64,000 nucleotides of DNA. It comes from Prolixibacteraceae bacterium. GTDB taxonomy: Bacteria; Bacteroidota; Bacteroidia; Bacteroidales; Prolixibacteraceae. The position numbers and the translations under genes were made by a program. Positions 18,141-27,625 of the stretch are shown here, piece after piece. The notes beneath the pieces are model-generated. The model saw only the letters and a list, made by a program, of their open reading frames with translations, was not told where the DNA came from and did no database searches. Location: contig JANQHI010000079.1 of assembly GCA_028282705.1 (NCBI GenBank), forward strand, positions 1 through 64,000, read 5' to 3'. Numbering within the stretch: position 1 is the stretch's first letter; each line of letters starts with the position of its first letter.

Positions 18141-18554
18141 ATGAAAGTTTTGGTAATGTTTGTCAATAAATTTAGTTATACACCCTCACAAAAAAACCTT
18201 GATTCTGCTGAAGATATAACAGAAGGAGCTTCTTTTAATGATGCTATCCTTGCCTTTATTCAAGTTGAAGAAGCTGATGAACAACATGATGCTAAAAGCA
18301 GGGAAAAGAAACTGGTTAACCACCTGAAATGGGCTTCCAGGAAGAATAACTGCAAAAAGGTGATCCTTCACAGCTTTGCCCATTTATCAAAATCAAAAGC
18401 TTCAGTTGAATTCACCAAAGAAATTTTTGACCAGGCTGAAACCAGGTTACAAAATTCAGGTTTTGAAACTGCCCAAACACCTTTTGGCTATTTCCTTGAC
18501 CTGGATATTAAAGCACCAGGCTATTCATTAGCCAGGATTTGGGCTACACTTTAA
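18141..18554 (+). CDS. Free-standing threonyl-tRNA synthetase editing-domain-like protein, 137 aa
   Basis: Resembles over its whole length the N-terminal editing domain (tRNA-Thr_ED, DTD-like fold) of archaeal ThrRS: start MKVLVMFVNKFSY, then ILAFIQVEEADE, HSFAHLSKSKAS and TPFGYFLDLDI. In archaea this domain removes mis-attached serine from tRNA-Thr. Here it is not fused to a synthetase. By my alignment the His of FAHLS is kept, but the Tyr-Lys pair after PFGY is Phe-Leu and the distal Glu is Arg, so the editing chemistry may differ or be absent. It stands alone, 88 bp after the haem protein and 105 bp before the helicase. Confidence 0.8.
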   Translation: MKVLVMFVNKFSYTPSQKNLDSAEDITEGASFNDAILAFIQVEEADEQHDAKSREKKLVNHLKWASRKNNCKKVILHSFAHLSKSKASVEFTKEIFDQAETRLQNSGFETAQTPFGYFLDLDIKAPGYSLARIWATL

Positions 18555-18659
18555 ATACTTCTCACTACTATTTTATGCCCCTCTCGGGGAAGAGTTAAAG
18601 AATGCTCTAATACTTAATCCTTTTTATTTGGTTATCTTTGCTGCCTGAAAATTTATTTT

Positions 18660-19889
18660 ATGAAGTTTGAAGATTACAGGATATCTGCAGGAATAAAAAA
18701 CAACCTGAAAAAACAAGGTTTTAGGCGCCCTACAGACATACAGTATAAAGCAATCCCCCCTATATTAAAAGGGGAAGATGTGCTTGCCATTGCCCAAACA
18801 GGGACAGGGAAAACAGCTGCATTTGCCATTCCTGTGATCAATAAACTAATGGAATTAAAAAGGAAAGCCCCCTTCCATGGAGTAGCTTGCCTGGTAATGG
18901 TCCCCACCCATGAATTGGCACAACAGGTACATGCTGTTTTTGATAACCTGGCAAAAGGGACAAATATCAGTGCTACCTGTATTTTTGGAGGCGTAGCCCA
19001 AGAACCCCAAATTGAAAAGCTAAAGAAAGGGGCCGATATTTTGATTGCCACCCCAGGGCGCATGTTTGACCTGGTAAGCCAGGGGCATTTGAAACTTCAC
19101 AAAACAAAAATCCTCATCCTTGATGAAGCTGACCATATGCTGGATTTAGGCTTTATTAAAGATATTCGTGACCTGACCAGGTTTTTACCCAAAAACAGGC
19201 AAACATTGTTTTTCTCTGCCACCATTAATGACAAAATAAAAAAGCTTGCTTATTCCCTGGTAAAAAAACCTATCAGGATACAGGTATCACCTAAAAACCC
19301 TGTTGCCAAGAACATTGACCATAATGTTGCTTTTATTGAAATGGATGATAAACGTTTTTTCCTTGAACGCCTGATAAAAGAAAATGAGGAAGCCAAGGTC
19401 CTTGTTTTTGTGCGTACAAAAGTCAGGGCTGAAAGGGTAAAAAAAGCTATGGAAAGGGTGGGCATCCATAGTAATACAATCCACAGTGACAAAGAACAGG
19501 AGGAAAGGGATGCAGTAATGCACGAGTTCAAAACAGGGGAAGTTAAAATCCTCATTGCCACTGACATAAGTGCTCGTGGCATTGATTTCCCAAATGTTGA
19601 TTATGTAGTTAATTATGACCTGCCTGAGCAGGCTGAGAATTATGTGCATAGGGTAGGCAGGACAGGCAGGGGAAACCAACGCGGAAAAGCAATTTCATTT
19701 TGCAGTAAAGAAGAAATTCAAATCCTGGATGAGGTTGAAGGTTTTTTAGGGAAAGAAATCACAGTAATGGAGATTGGCAAAAATGACTATTGGGAAACCA
19801 TTGAATTTACTGAAGATACAGATGACAACTGGAAAGCCCTGTTAAAAGAAGCTTCCAGGGAAGAAAAGAAAAAGAGGAAATCCAGGTAA
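18660..19889 (+). CDS. DEAD-box RNA helicase, 409 aa
   Basis: ATP-dependent RNA-unwinding enzyme. Motifs in order: Q motif (GFRRPTDIQ, residues 20-28), I AQTGTGKT (45-52), Ia-like PTHELA, II DEAD (155-158), III SAT (186-188), IV VLVFVRT, V TDISARGIDFP, VI HRVGRTGR. The C-terminal tail after ~385 is short and basic (EEKKKRKSR), as in CsdA/RhlE-like helicases that act in ribosome assembly or mRNA decay at low temperature. The length is the core length without extra RNA-binding domains. Monocistronic, with a shared terminator downstream. Confidence 0.96.
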   Translation: MKFEDYRISAGIKNNLKKQGFRRPTDIQYKAIPPILKGEDVLAIAQTGTGKTAAFAIPVINKLMELKRKAPFHGVACLVMVPTHELAQQVHAVFDNLAKGTNISATCIFGGVAQEPQIEKLKKGADILIATPGRMFDLVSQGHLKLHKTKILILDEADHMLDLGFIKDIRDLTRFLPKNRQTLFFSATINDKIKKLAYSLVKKPIRIQVSPKNPVAKNIDHNVAFIEMDDKRFFLERLIKENEEAKVLVFVRTKVRAERVKKAMERVGIHSNTIHSDKEQEERDAVMHEFKTGEVKILIATDISARGIDFPNVDYVVNYDLPEQAENYVHRVGRTGRGNQRGKAISFCSKEEIQILDEVEGFLGKEITVMEIGKNDYWETIEFTEDTDDNWKALLKEASREEKKKRKSR

Positions 19890-19913
19890 ATTGCCCAATT
19901 ATTTGCAAAAAAC

Positions 19914-19950
19914 AAAGGAGCTGCTTTAATCAAAACAACTCCTTTATTTT
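19914..19950. terminator. Bidirectional terminator between helicase and GH97
   Basis: Stem AAAGGAGcTG / CAaCTCCTTT (one mismatch) around a 12-nt loop, then ATTTTTT on the plus strand; A-rich sequence on the other side gives Ts for the minus strand. It sits between two convergent genes. Confidence 0.6.
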
Positions 19951-19964
19951 TTACTGATAAGGTT

Positions 19965-21908
19965 TTAATCTACTTTTTTAAGGATAGCCACATACCCGCC
20001 ACCTGATGCCATGGAAATTTTCAGAGACTTGCCCGAAACCATTTCCTTTTTGATAACATAATCAGCCAGGTGCCTGTTTGCATTGATGCCATCTGCTAGA
20101 TATTCAATTTGCCATTTCCCCTCTTCCAAAAAGCCAAGGCTTATTTCAAATTCGCGAGGTGTCCAGTCTGTCATGCCACCTATGTACCAATTGTCCCCAC
20201 TTTTCCTAGCAACCACAAGGTACTCTTTTATCTTTCCTTCCAGCGCCACAGTTTTATCCCAGGTAGTTGGTATTTTCACCATAAACTCCACATATCCTGG
20301 TTCTTTTAAGTAGTTAGATGGGGTATCACAAAACATTTGCAATGGGCTTTCATATAAAACATACATACTTGACTGGTGTGCCCTTGTCCCCTGGCTCATG
20401 GGTGAATCAAAATTTATTTTAAACCCTCTGGCATCATGGTTTATCATTGCCCCAGGTGTATAATCCATAGGGCCTGCCAGCATGCGTGTAAATGGTAATG
20501 TGAGGTTATGGGCAGGGGTAATGTAATCTGCCCATTTATGGTGCTCATTCCCTCTCAGCCCTTCATAATTAACTACATTGGGGTATTTCCTTTGCAGCCC
20601 ATTGGGTTTAAAAGCCCCATGGAAATCAACCAGGAATTCACGTTCAGCAGCTGCTTTGGCAATCTCTTCATAGTAGTTCACCATCAACTGGTCAGCCCTT
20701 TGCATAAAATCAACTTTAATACCAACTGCTCCCCATTCTTTAAATTTATCTAATGTAGCTTCCAGGTTTTCATACAATGGTTTCCATAGAACCCAAAGTA
20801 CCACATCTACCCCTTTTGACTTTCCATAGTTGATAATTTCATGGACATCCATACCTGGCATAAACTCAAACAGGTTGGTGGTATTTGACCAGCCCTCATC
20901 AAGGATGATGTAATTAATGCCAAACCTGGCGGCAAAATCAATGAAATATTTGTAGGTTTCTGTGTTAACACCTGCCTTAAAATCAACACCATAAATGTTG
21001 TTGGCATTCCACCAGTCCCAAGCCACTGTGCCTGGTTTAATCCAACTAGCATCTTCTAAAACATTTTCTTCAGCCAAAATAAAAGGCAAAGCATTCTCAA
21101 CCAACTCTTTATCTTCACGTGCAATCATCAGGCAACGCCAGGGGAATGCCCTGCTTCCCTTGGTAGCTGCAATGTATTCAGCCTCATTTAAAATATCCTC
21201 TGTCCTATCTCTAGCCATTTTAATTTCAACAGGCACTTTAGGGAATAAAGCTGTCAACCTATCTTCTCCTGTACCTTCAAGGAACATGGCAGGGTAATTG
21301 GTTTGCCCTGTTTCAGTAATGCCTACCTTTATGCCATTTGCAGTTGTAACCAATGCTGGCAGGCTGCAAAACCTACCTTTTCCAATCCCTGCTAAAACTG
21401 TGTCAACATAAGCCCTTTCATAGTGTGAGTAAAGGCTCACTTCTTCAGGGAATAAAATAGAGCAGCCATCATTAAAATTAAGACCTGCAACTTCATTTAT
21501 AATCTCAATGCCATCTTTCAATGAAGCCTCCCAGCGATAAGCTACCCCATTGTCATAAGCCCTAAAACGCAAGGCAAAGCCTTCTTTAAAACTTATGGCC
21601 AGTTCATTGCAGTGGTCAACCATCTCCTTAAATTTATAAGGAACCACAGCTGACAGTTCACTATTTATATTGGTTGTTGAAGTTTTACGCACTTTTGGGG
21701 TTGTTCCCAACACTTTATCTGCTAACTCAATGCTAATAGTTGATTCTTTCAAGACATCATTCCCATCAACAGCAACTGACCAGGAAATAGCATCAGCAAC
21801 TTTTACCTTAATTTCAATGGATGAGTCTGGTGATTTTACACTGTAATCTTTAGCATTTAAGTTAAAAGCTATACCCAGTGTTAAGAATATAAATACAAAT
21901 TGTTTCAT
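19965..21908 (-). CDS. Glycoside hydrolase family 97, retaining-type (alpha-galactosidase-like), 647 aa
   Basis: Sec signal peptide to LNAK (~20), then the N-terminal beta-sandwich, a catalytic (beta/alpha)8 barrel from ~285 and a C-terminal beta domain from ~560, the normal GH97 layout and length. The barrel has WDWWNANNIYGVDFKAG and ILDEGWS. The residue before FMQRADQ is Asp400 in GIKVDF. In this family a catalytic Asp there marks the retaining subgroup (BtGH97b alpha-galactosidase type), while inverting SusB-type alpha-glucosidases have Gly. Glu449 in NYEGLRGNEHHKW fits the acid/base. So it likely releases alpha-galactose in the periplasm. Alone, with no SusCD nearby. Confidence 0.9.
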   Translation of the reverse strand: MKQFVFIFLTLGIAFNLNAKDYSVKSPDSSIEIKVKVADAISWSVAVDGNDVLKESTISIELADKVLGTTPKVRKTSTTNINSELSAVVPYKFKEMVDHCNELAISFKEGFALRFRAYDNGVAYRWEASLKDGIEIINEVAGLNFNDGCSILFPEEVSLYSHYERAYVDTVLAGIGKGRFCSLPALVTTANGIKVGITETGQTNYPAMFLEGTGEDRLTALFPKVPVEIKMARDRTEDILNEAEYIAATKGSRAFPWRCLMIAREDKELVENALPFILAEENVLEDASWIKPGTVAWDWWNANNIYGVDFKAGVNTETYKYFIDFAARFGINYIILDEGWSNTTNLFEFMPGMDVHEIINYGKSKGVDVVLWVLWKPLYENLEATLDKFKEWGAVGIKVDFMQRADQLMVNYYEEIAKAAAEREFLVDFHGAFKPNGLQRKYPNVVNYEGLRGNEHHKWADYITPAHNLTLPFTRMLAGPMDYTPGAMINHDARGFKINFDSPMSQGTRAHQSSMYVLYESPLQMFCDTPSNYLKEPGYVEFMVKIPTTWDKTVALEGKIKEYLVVARKSGDNWYIGGMTDWTPREFEISLGFLEEGKWQIEYLADGINANRHLADYVIKKEMVSGKSLKISMASGGGYVAILKKVD

Positions 21909-22185
21909 TGTTTTGGATTTATTAGGATTTATTGAATATGTTCTTAGCCTGAAGTTTAAAATTAAATAAAACTACTAACTAAGATATAAAAGCAGGTTGA
22001 ATATTTTCAAAATTAATTTCAACTTAAAATTATATAAGTTTTAAATGACTTTTTACTGAATGCCCTTGACCCTATAAGTTACAAATATCTTTAATCCATA
22101 TCAAAACTTTTAGGACAGATCAACCAAATAAGATAAGAGATATCTCAGGCACTATTTAAATCATGAAATAAAAAAATGAGACCTA

Positions 22186-25164
22186 TCATTTATAAGTTAT
22201 CAGTCCTTTTCTCCTACGCCCATCCATGAGGATTGACAGAGGTTTTTCAAACCTTATATGTTTTACATATTCCATTTGGGTAACAACAGGTTGTTGCTCC
22301 AGTATCTCCACATTCACATCAGCCCCCCTTGCATTGTGTGGTACAGAGAAATAGCCAACATTCATGGATGTTACATTGTGGAAAAAATGTGACCCCTGAG
22401 AACCATCAAGGGGGAAATCAGGCAACCCCATTTCAATGATGACCCTTGCTTTTGAGATACTTGACCATAACACTGGAATACCTGTAAAATGGTCACGTGA
22501 CCCCCAGCGCCCTGGTCCTAAAAGTATATATTCACCACCTGATTCTTCAATTGTTTTATTCACCTGTTTGATCTCTTCGGCAATATCTTTTGTTTTTGTT
22601 TTATTAAATTTAACAGGGTCAACATACACCACATCTTTAATGGTTTCAACAATCCCATTACCCATACCCCTTTCAGCAGCCATCAGAACATTGCCATTTT
22701 TAACCATATCAATATCAATTTCTACCTGCTCTTCGCGCCTGATCAATGGTTTTATCTGAAGCAAATAAAAAGTGGGGTTTCCTTTATCACCTGGCTCAAG
22801 GTCTATTGCATATTCAATTTCAACTGGAGACCCCATGGCTTCCCTGAAAAGCTTTAATAATAATTGAAGAGTTTCAGCCAAAGGAAGTGAATTGTATTTC
22901 AAAATGTTTGCAAAATCAACTACCCTTGGCCCTTTCACGCCAACACCAGGAACAAGCATATCATTGGCAAGGTCATAGGTTGAAGCACAGTGGGTTAAAA
23001 TCCCATCTTCTTCTGCCTCTTTCAACTTGTATTTAATAATGGTTGCATTTTCCCCTCCCTCAACCAGGTCAAATACTTCATGATCCATGTCAATGGCATA
23101 AAATTCCCTTTGCGAGTCACGCACCTGGTCTCTTATATCTGTGGGGTTAATGGTAGGGTATTTGGGGCAAAACCTATAGGCATTTTCACCACCTACTACA
23201 TATTCCCCTAACCCCACTGCCAGTACAGAGAAACCATCCTCAGGCTCCATATATGAAACAGGATAATAGTTATATGATTGGGCTGTACCTGAAATGTTTG
23301 GATAGTATTTCCCATTATATTCATGCCCCACAACTTCCTGGATCACCACAGCCATTTTTTCCTCTTCAATCTTATAATTTACAGCATCAAAGTAAGCCCT
23401 TGCGGAATCAGTAAAGATACTGGAATACACCAGTTTAATGGCAGTAACCAATTGTTCAAACCTGACATTTATATCAGGGTGGTTGTTAGGTATTAAATAA
23501 GTATCATAAACCCCAGAAAATGGTTGGAGTAAAGAATCTTCAAATAAACCTGACGAGCGTATGGCCAATGGTTTCTTTTGGCGCTTAAGGTACTTCTTCA
23601 ATTTTACTGACAATGCCTCATCAAGCTGGGCTTCAAGGAAAAAACTCCTTACCTGGTTATAATCTTTTGTTGTATATACCTCTTCATACAGGTTATTCTG
23701 CTCAAGGAATTTATTAAACTCCAAAGCCCCAATAATAGCAGTTGAAGGGATCCTGATGTTCAACCCAGGTATGATCTTATTGAAATCAATATTTTCAATA
23801 AAGTGGCTGAGGAATGCCATACCCCTTCCTTTACCTCCCAATGAACCTTTGGCAAAACGGATAATATACCTGTTTGAAATTGCCAGTGAAGAAGAATAAT
23901 TAATAATTGTCCCTCTTAATTTTTTAACTTTTTCAGATTGAAAAATATCCAGGCAAGTTTGCCTCAATTCTTCAACTGAGCCAAAATCTTCCGGAGCATA
24001 AGGGATCAACTGCAGTGCCATGTTTATTTCACCTCTTGCCATTAACCAGGTAGAAAATGAATTCCTACTGGCATGGTATTTCAAAACAGCATCAGGGATT
24101 ATTTTGAACTTCTCCTGGAAATCTTCCAGGTTTTCTGCTTCCATCACGGGGACACCCCTGTCATCTTTAAAAACAAAATTTCCAAACCCAAGCCTCCTGT
24201 ATAAGAAGTGCAAAATATCAAGGGAAAGGCTTTCTGAGTTCTTATTTATAAACTCTGCATCAATTTCAGCTGCACGCTGGGCATTAGCAATGTCATGTGA
24301 TTGAAGCATGACAGGTACAGGGAACTTTAATGTCTTTTTTGCATATTTAAGCAGCTCAACACCTGCATCTTCATCATCAACCCCATCTTTTTCAAATTTT
24401 ACATCAGAAATTACACACAACATATAATCCCTATACGCATTAAGGATTTTTACAGCATCCTCATAGGTGCTTACCAGGATCACCTTTGGACGTGCGCGCA
24501 TTTTTAATATTTTGTGTAATTCATCATTTGCTTCATCCTGGACAATAACCTGGGTTTGTGTCATTATGGTGGAATAAAGCATGGGCAAATACCTTGAATA
24601 GTATTCAATGCTGTCCTCAACCAGTAAAACCACCCTTACATTACCATTTTGGGTATCTCTGGCAATGTTTTGCCTATCTTCAATATATTTGATCATGGCC
24701 AGGAAAACATTTGAATTCCCATTCCACACAAATACCCTGTCAACAAAGTCAAGCTTTTGCCCTTCAACCTGGAAATACCTTAAATCTGCATTATTGTTTA
24801 CTAGCAATAAAAGGGGTGAATCAGGTTGTATTGTATTTACTTCCCTGGCAATCTCAACAGGGATCACCTTATCAGCCCCTGCCATTACAATAATGATATC
24901 AAAACTCCTGTGCTGCAATATTTCCAGGGCTTCTTCTTTAGAGTGTACACTGGTAAACCTGGGGGCTGCATACAAGTTAAGCTGGAGGTATTCACCCCTG
25001 ATCTTATCACTAAACTGGCCTTCCCTGACAATTGAATAGGAATCATACAAAGTAGCAACCAACAAAATTTCTTTTACTTTAGTTGGCATTAACTCCTGGA
25101 ATATGTCACGGTCATTTTTCCTCTTCTTGTAAATATTTGCCAGTGTAATTTTTTCTAAATCCAT
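22186..25164 (-). CDS. Receiver-domain / PPDK_N (PEP/pyruvate-binding ATP-grasp) fusion protein, 992 aa
   Basis: Layout: a receiver-like domain without an acceptor Asp at ~30-165; a complete receiver domain at ~177-320 with Glu183-Asp184, acceptor Asp254 in VISDVKF, Ser289 and Lys308; a linker; then a PPDK N-terminal ATP-grasp domain ~430-810 with FAKGSLGGKGRGMAFL (437-452), catalytic-type Arg536 in AIRSSG, and VEIEYAID near 781. It lacks the phosphohistidine swivelling domain and the PEP/pyruvate barrel of PEP synthase and PPDK, so it is not a complete dikinase. The C-terminal ~180 residues have GPGRWGSRDHFTGIPVLWSS. It could be a phosphorylation-controlled kinase or phosphotransferase; the substrate is unknown. 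Monocistronic. Confidence 0.85.
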   Translation of the reverse strand: MDLEKITLANIYKKRKNDRDIFQELMPTKVKEILLVATLYDSYSIVREGQFSDKIRGEYLQLNLYAAPRFTSVHSKEEALEILQHRSFDIIIVMAGADKVIPVEIAREVNTIQPDSPLLLLVNNNADLRYFQVEGQKLDFVDRVFVWNGNSNVFLAMIKYIEDRQNIARDTQNGNVRVVLLVEDSIEYYSRYLPMLYSTIMTQTQVIVQDEANDELHKILKMRARPKVILVSTYEDAVKILNAYRDYMLCVISDVKFEKDGVDDEDAGVELLKYAKKTLKFPVPVMLQSHDIANAQRAAEIDAEFINKNSESLSLDILHFLYRRLGFGNFVFKDDRGVPVMEAENLEDFQEKFKIIPDAVLKYHASRNSFSTWLMARGEINMALQLIPYAPEDFGSVEELRQTCLDIFQSEKVKKLRGTIINYSSSLAISNRYIIRFAKGSLGGKGRGMAFLSHFIENIDFNKIIPGLNIRIPSTAIIGALEFNKFLEQNNLYEEVYTTKDYNQVRSFFLEAQLDEALSVKLKKYLKRQKKPLAIRSSGLFEDSLLQPFSGVYDTYLIPNNHPDINVRFEQLVTAIKLVYSSIFTDSARAYFDAVNYKIEEEKMAVVIQEVVGHEYNGKYYPNISGTAQSYNYYPVSYMEPEDGFSVLAVGLGEYVVGGENAYRFCPKYPTINPTDIRDQVRDSQREFYAIDMDHEVFDLVEGGENATIIKYKLKEAEEDGILTHCASTYDLANDMLVPGVGVKGPRVVDFANILKYNSLPLAETLQLLLKLFREAMGSPVEIEYAIDLEPGDKGNPTFYLLQIKPLIRREEQVEIDIDMVKNGNVLMAAERGMGNGIVETIKDVVYVDPVKFNKTKTKDIAEEIKQVNKTIEESGGEYILLGPGRWGSRDHFTGIPVLWSSISKARVIIEMGLPDFPLDGSQGSHFFHNVTSMNVGYFSVPHNARGADVNVEILEQQPVVTQMEYVKHIRFEKPLSILMDGRRRKGLITYK

Positions 25165-25332
25165 CTCCCTGCTTTTATGGGTGAAAAATAAGTAAAATTC
25201 ATTGAACCATTAATGAGTTATATAACACATCTTTCAAATCCCCAAACCTCAGATAATAAATATTCAACTATTTTTACAAACAAATTTTTACTGGCGTTTT
25301 TATAATAATACATTACAACCTGGATTTAGTTT

Positions 25333-26817
25333 ATGAAAGAAAGAAAAAGTGGGATATTATTGCATATAACTTCATTGCCAGGGCATGAAGGCATTGGCAC
25401 ATTGGGGCATGATGCTTTTAGGTTTGTTGACTTCCTGGCAGGTTGTAACCAAAAAACCTGGCAAATTTTGCCATTGGGACCTACTGGTTATGGTGATTCT
25501 CCTTACCAAAGTTATTCTGCCTTTGCAGGGAATATTTTAATGATTGACTTGCACCTGCTGGCTAAAGATGGGTTGGTCAGTAGCACAAGGTTGAAGCACA
25601 ATCTTGGGTTTAAAAAGAAAAAGGCTTTGTTTCAGGAAACCCAGGAGTGGAAAATACCTATCTTAGGTGAAGCTTTTCAGTCATTCAAACAAGATAAACA
25701 GGTCAGCTTGCAAAAAGAATACAATGGTTTTATTGAAGAAAATAGTTGGTGGTTAAATGATTATGCCTTGTTTATTTCTTGCAAAAAACACTTCAATGGT
25801 AAAGCCTGGAATGAATGGGAAGATGGGCTCAAATACAGGGGAAGTGATACCCTTAAACTTTATGCTGCCAAACTGCATGAGGAAATAGAATTTCGTAAAT
25901 TTTTGCAATTCCTGTTTTTCAGGCAATGGTATGCTTTAAAAAAATATGCAAATTTTAAAGGCATCAGCATATTTGGGGATGTCCCACTTTATGTTTCAAC
26001 TGATAGTGCTGATGTGTGGGCAAACCCAACACTCTTCAAGCTTGATGAAGATTTGAAGCCTACCCATGTAGGAGGTGTCCCCCCTGATTATTTTAGTGAA
26101 GATGGGCAATTGTGGGGAAACCCTGTATATGATTGGGATGAAATTAAAAAACAGGATTTTGGATGGTGGCTTGCCAGGCTGCATTTTAACCTCAGGATGT
26201 TTGATCTTGCCAGGATTGACCACTTCAGGGGGCTTTCAGCATACTGGTCTGTTGAAGCTGGCAAACAAAATGCCATTGATGGAGAATGGCTGCCTGCATA
26301 TGGGCATGAACTATTATCAAAATTTAAGGGGCAAATAGGGCACCTGCCCCTGGTTGCTGAAGATTTGGGGGAAATTGATGAACATGTAGAAAAACTGAGG
26401 GATGATTTTAACTTGCCAGGCATGAAAGTGCTTCAGTTTGGTTTTTCATCAGATCCAACCAGTGGACATTTACCTCATAATTATCCTCCTAATTTTATTG
26501 CCTACACAGGTACACATGACAATAATACATCTTCAGGGTGGTTCCTTTCATCTGGTAAAAATGAGAAGAAATTGGTAAAAAAATATTTCAAAGCCTCCAG
26601 GAGGAAAATTGCCAGGCAAATGATTAATGCTGTTTGGGCTTCAGGTGCACAGATGGCCATAACCCCATTACAGGATTTACTTGGCTTAGGGGCTCAGACA
26701 AGGATGAATGTACCTGGCATCCCTGATGGAAATTGGGCCTGGCGTTTTCAATGGAAACAAATAAAAAGGAAACAAATAAGGTTCTTAAAAGAAATCACAG
26801 AAAAATATAACAGGTAA
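25333..26817 (+). CDS. malQ: 4-alpha-glucanotransferase (amylomaltase, GH77), 494 aa
   Basis: Transfers alpha-1,4-glucan segments between maltodextrins in the cytoplasm, releasing glucose. The N-terminus SGILLHITSLPGHEGIGTLG and WQILPLGPTGYGDSPYQ are the GH77 signatures. Catalytic groups seen: Asp in LARIDHFRG, Glu in LVAEDLGEID, and Asp in GTHDNNT. Ends with GNWAWRFQW, as expected. The length (~494) is that of the bacterial amylomaltase class without N-terminal extensions. It is convergent with the esterase gene (1 bp between them) and divergent from the PPDK_N protein. It probably serves glycogen or maltodextrin turnover. Confidence 0.96.
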   Translation: MKERKSGILLHITSLPGHEGIGTLGHDAFRFVDFLAGCNQKTWQILPLGPTGYGDSPYQSYSAFAGNILMIDLHLLAKDGLVSSTRLKHNLGFKKKKALFQETQEWKIPILGEAFQSFKQDKQVSLQKEYNGFIEENSWWLNDYALFISCKKHFNGKAWNEWEDGLKYRGSDTLKLYAAKLHEEIEFRKFLQFLFFRQWYALKKYANFKGISIFGDVPLYVSTDSADVWANPTLFKLDEDLKPTHVGGVPPDYFSEDGQLWGNPVYDWDEIKKQDFGWWLARLHFNLRMFDLARIDHFRGLSAYWSVEAGKQNAIDGEWLPAYGHELLSKFKGQIGHLPLVAEDLGEIDEHVEKLRDDFNLPGMKVLQFGFSSDPTSGHLPHNYPPNFIAYTGTHDNNTSSGWFLSSGKNEKKLVKKYFKASRRKIARQMINAVWASGAQMAITPLQDLLGLGAQTRMNVPGIPDGNWAWRFQWKQIKRKQIRFLKEITEKYNR

Positions 26818-26818
26818 G

Positions 26819-27622
26819 CTACCAATATTGTGTAATAGCTTGCAAAAATAATTGTGGTTGTTCTGCATGCAACCAATGCCCTGCATCTGGAAGGGCTACA
26901 ATGTTAGCATCAGGGTATATTTCCTTTATTACCTGGATATCACTTTCCTGGATATAGTTTGAATTAGCCCCTTTAATAAATTTTACTGGATATGAAGTAA
27001 TGGGTATTTGTGCTGAGAGCCAACTCTTATTTACCCCACTCACTATTTCATCCAGGTAATTGTACAATGCTTCTGGGTTTAGCCTCCATTTGAACAGCTT
27101 TGTGTTTTTATCTTTAACAACATTCTTCAACAGGAATTGCACCACCCTTGTATCATCAACCTTCTCAGACAAATAATAAGCTACATCCTCCCTGTTTTCA
27201 ACCTGTGTAAAATTAATATCTATCATAGCCAGCAAGATGTTCCTGTGTAAATAATACTGGCTTTTCTCATTCAACTGCATGTAATCAACAGGGGCAATGT
27301 CAGCAACAATTAGCCTTTCAACCCTTTCTGGGTAATCAGCTGCAAAATACATGGCTGTTTTCCCTCCCATACTGTGTCCAAGGAGTATGGTTTTTTCAAT
27401 TCCTTGCTGGTTAAGGAACCCTACCAAGTCATCCCTCATGCTATCAAATGAATTCACATCATCATGAGGTGACTGCCCATGGTTCCGCTGGTCAAGCATA
27501 TACACGGTGTGGCGCTTACCCAGCTTTTTCCCAATGGTAAGCCAATTATCAGAAGAGCCATACAACCCATGTATAATTACAAAAGGTGTCCCTTCACCTG
27601 TTTTCCTATAAAAAAGTTCCAT
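26819..27622 (-). CDS. Alpha/beta-hydrolase (YbfF-like esterase), 267 aa
   Basis: Cytoplasmic hydrolase with the oxyanion HGLYGSSDNW motif near residue 18, DQRNHGQS at ~44-51, nucleophile elbow GHSMGGK (Ser84), and the late catalytic His in DAGHWLHAEQP near 247. The order is typical for YbfF-type acyl-CoA/ester hydrolases. The substrate cannot be predicted. It starts 3 bp after the pdxJ stop and so forms a two-gene operon with it. The ATG start gives an N-terminus that matches the family (MELFYRKTGEGTP). Confidence 0.92.
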   Translation of the reverse strand: MELFYRKTGEGTPFVIIHGLYGSSDNWLTIGKKLGKRHTVYMLDQRNHGQSPHDDVNSFDSMRDDLVGFLNQQGIEKTILLGHSMGGKTAMYFAADYPERVERLIVADIAPVDYMQLNEKSQYYLHRNILLAMIDINFTQVENREDVAYYLSEKVDDTRVVQFLLKNVVKDKNTKLFKWRLNPEALYNYLDEIVSGVNKSWLSAQIPITSYPVKFIKGANSNYIQESDIQVIKEIYPDANIVALPDAGHWLHAEQPQLFLQAITQYW

Positions 27623-27625
27623 GAG

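Noticed and set aside
18586-18597. CCCCTCTCGGGG hairpin after the Thr-editing-like gene as terminator
   Set aside because: Very short stem with no following T-run; it may be chance.
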